DNA of 64,000 nt, taken from NCBI GenBank assembly GCA_003864495.1, contig ML133450.1, positions 948,640 to 1,012,639 of the forward strand, written 5' to 3'. Position numbers and translations under genes: made by a program. Below, piece by piece: positions 63,180-64,000 of the stretch. The DNA is from Nemopilema nomurai. Taxonomy: Eukaryota > Cnidaria > Scyphozoa > Rhizostomeae > Rhizostomatidae. The stretch's first letter is position 1; each line of letters begins with the position of its first letter. The notes beneath the pieces were generated by a model. It was not told the DNA's origin. It did not search any database and worked only from the letters and a program-made list of their open reading frames with translations.

Positions 63180-64000
63180 GAAAACTGTCTGTTTTTCATC
63201 TACCCAACTTGTTGAACAAGATGGCAGCAGTGAGCCTCGTTTCACAGCTGCCCTCGCTTGGAAGTCGCCGTGTTTGGTCCAGGTTGAAAAATCCATGGGG
63301 TCAAGGGGGAAAAGTAATTCTGTGAATAGTAACAAAAATGAAAAGTTTTGACAGTTTACTTACATATTAGAAACAATTTTTTGTCAAGGATGCTTCTAAA
63401 ACAAGGTAGAAGATCCCAAAGCATGGTTTAGAGCATTTCTTGATTACTTTGCGAGGGCTGCCTCGCTTATAATAAACTGCTATGGTTTTAAACCAAGCAG
63501 TGTTTACCCCACAGAAGCATATAAACCTTGCTATAAAGTTTGGACTTAATGACAGTCCGAAGAATTGGGCTTTGCTTCAATTCCCATTCAAGACAAAAAC
63601 ATCTGACCGAATATGCAGCTATATGGTCCAATAAAGTTACAACTGATAATGTATTAATCTAAGCATAATTTCATATGTCCTTGTTCACTGTGCCATTGTA
63701 CAAAATCTATTAATAAATTCATGCAAATCTTGAATCTGGAGTAGTTGATACGCTCCAATGAAACTGCAAATGAAAAGACTTACAAAGGCTTTATTCATCT
63801 TTGACATTAACATCAACCCTGGGTACCAGACTAACTGTACAGATAGCATATACATACGTTTACCCTGGCTACAAGACTCGCTATACATGCGTAAATAACA
63901 TCATGCATTATTGCCGTGACAAACTATTTGGTGAACTACGGACATCAACAGGATGTGGAGTTGAATGCCCTTTTCCCCGAATGTCCAAAATCTCAAAAAT
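63180..64000. other. THOC5 upstream region
   Basis: The bases above 63179 should hold the THOC5 5' UTR and promoter. The coding frame stays open upstream to 63335, so a longer N-terminus cannot be excluded. The remaining open frames (63685-63888 minus) are not recognisable. Confidence 0.5.

Overview
This is animal nuclear DNA: AT-rich and intron-dense, with GT..AG introns whose phases join cleanly, and with metazoan gene families. The mix of conserved genes with simple satellite and G-run repeats suggests an invertebrate. An early-branching one such as a cnidarian is possible, but the species cannot be fixed from the sequence. I found no bacterial genes, operons, CRISPR arrays or convincing tRNA/rRNA genes. 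Gene models come from reading splice junctions by eye and from remembered family sequences; no database search was run.

Layout. 1-6577: no confident gene, scattered exon-like pieces and a G-run repeat (about 4395-4755). 6578-7777 (+): a complete four-exon Yippee-like (YPEL1-4 type) gene. 10669-15136 (+): fragments of an unidentified gene flanking a 2.25-kb satellite of about 177-bp monomers (11895-14150). Below that, five genes lie head to tail on the minus strand. 23379-15892: a complete eight-exon palmitoyltransferase of the ZDHHC5/8 group (333 aa). 26278-25178: a single-exon acidic protein of 366 aa with MARCKS-like basic patches, ending in a dicysteine CaaX box. 36747-30577: an eight-exon, 574-aa acidic protein with three copies of a short degenerate repeat, also ending in a dicysteine CaaX box. 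48290-39336: NUP88, 15 exons, 689 aa. 63179-49088: THOC5, 21 exons, 729 aa.

How they may work together. NUP88 (cytoplasmic face of the nuclear pore) and THOC5 (TREX/THO complex) both act in nuclear export and lie about 0.8 kb apart in the same orientation. The two CaaX proteins carry the signature of farnesylated and palmitoylated membrane proteins, and a DHHC palmitoyltransferase is their neighbour. That is the most interesting pattern here, although co-location alone does not prove an enzyme-substrate relation.
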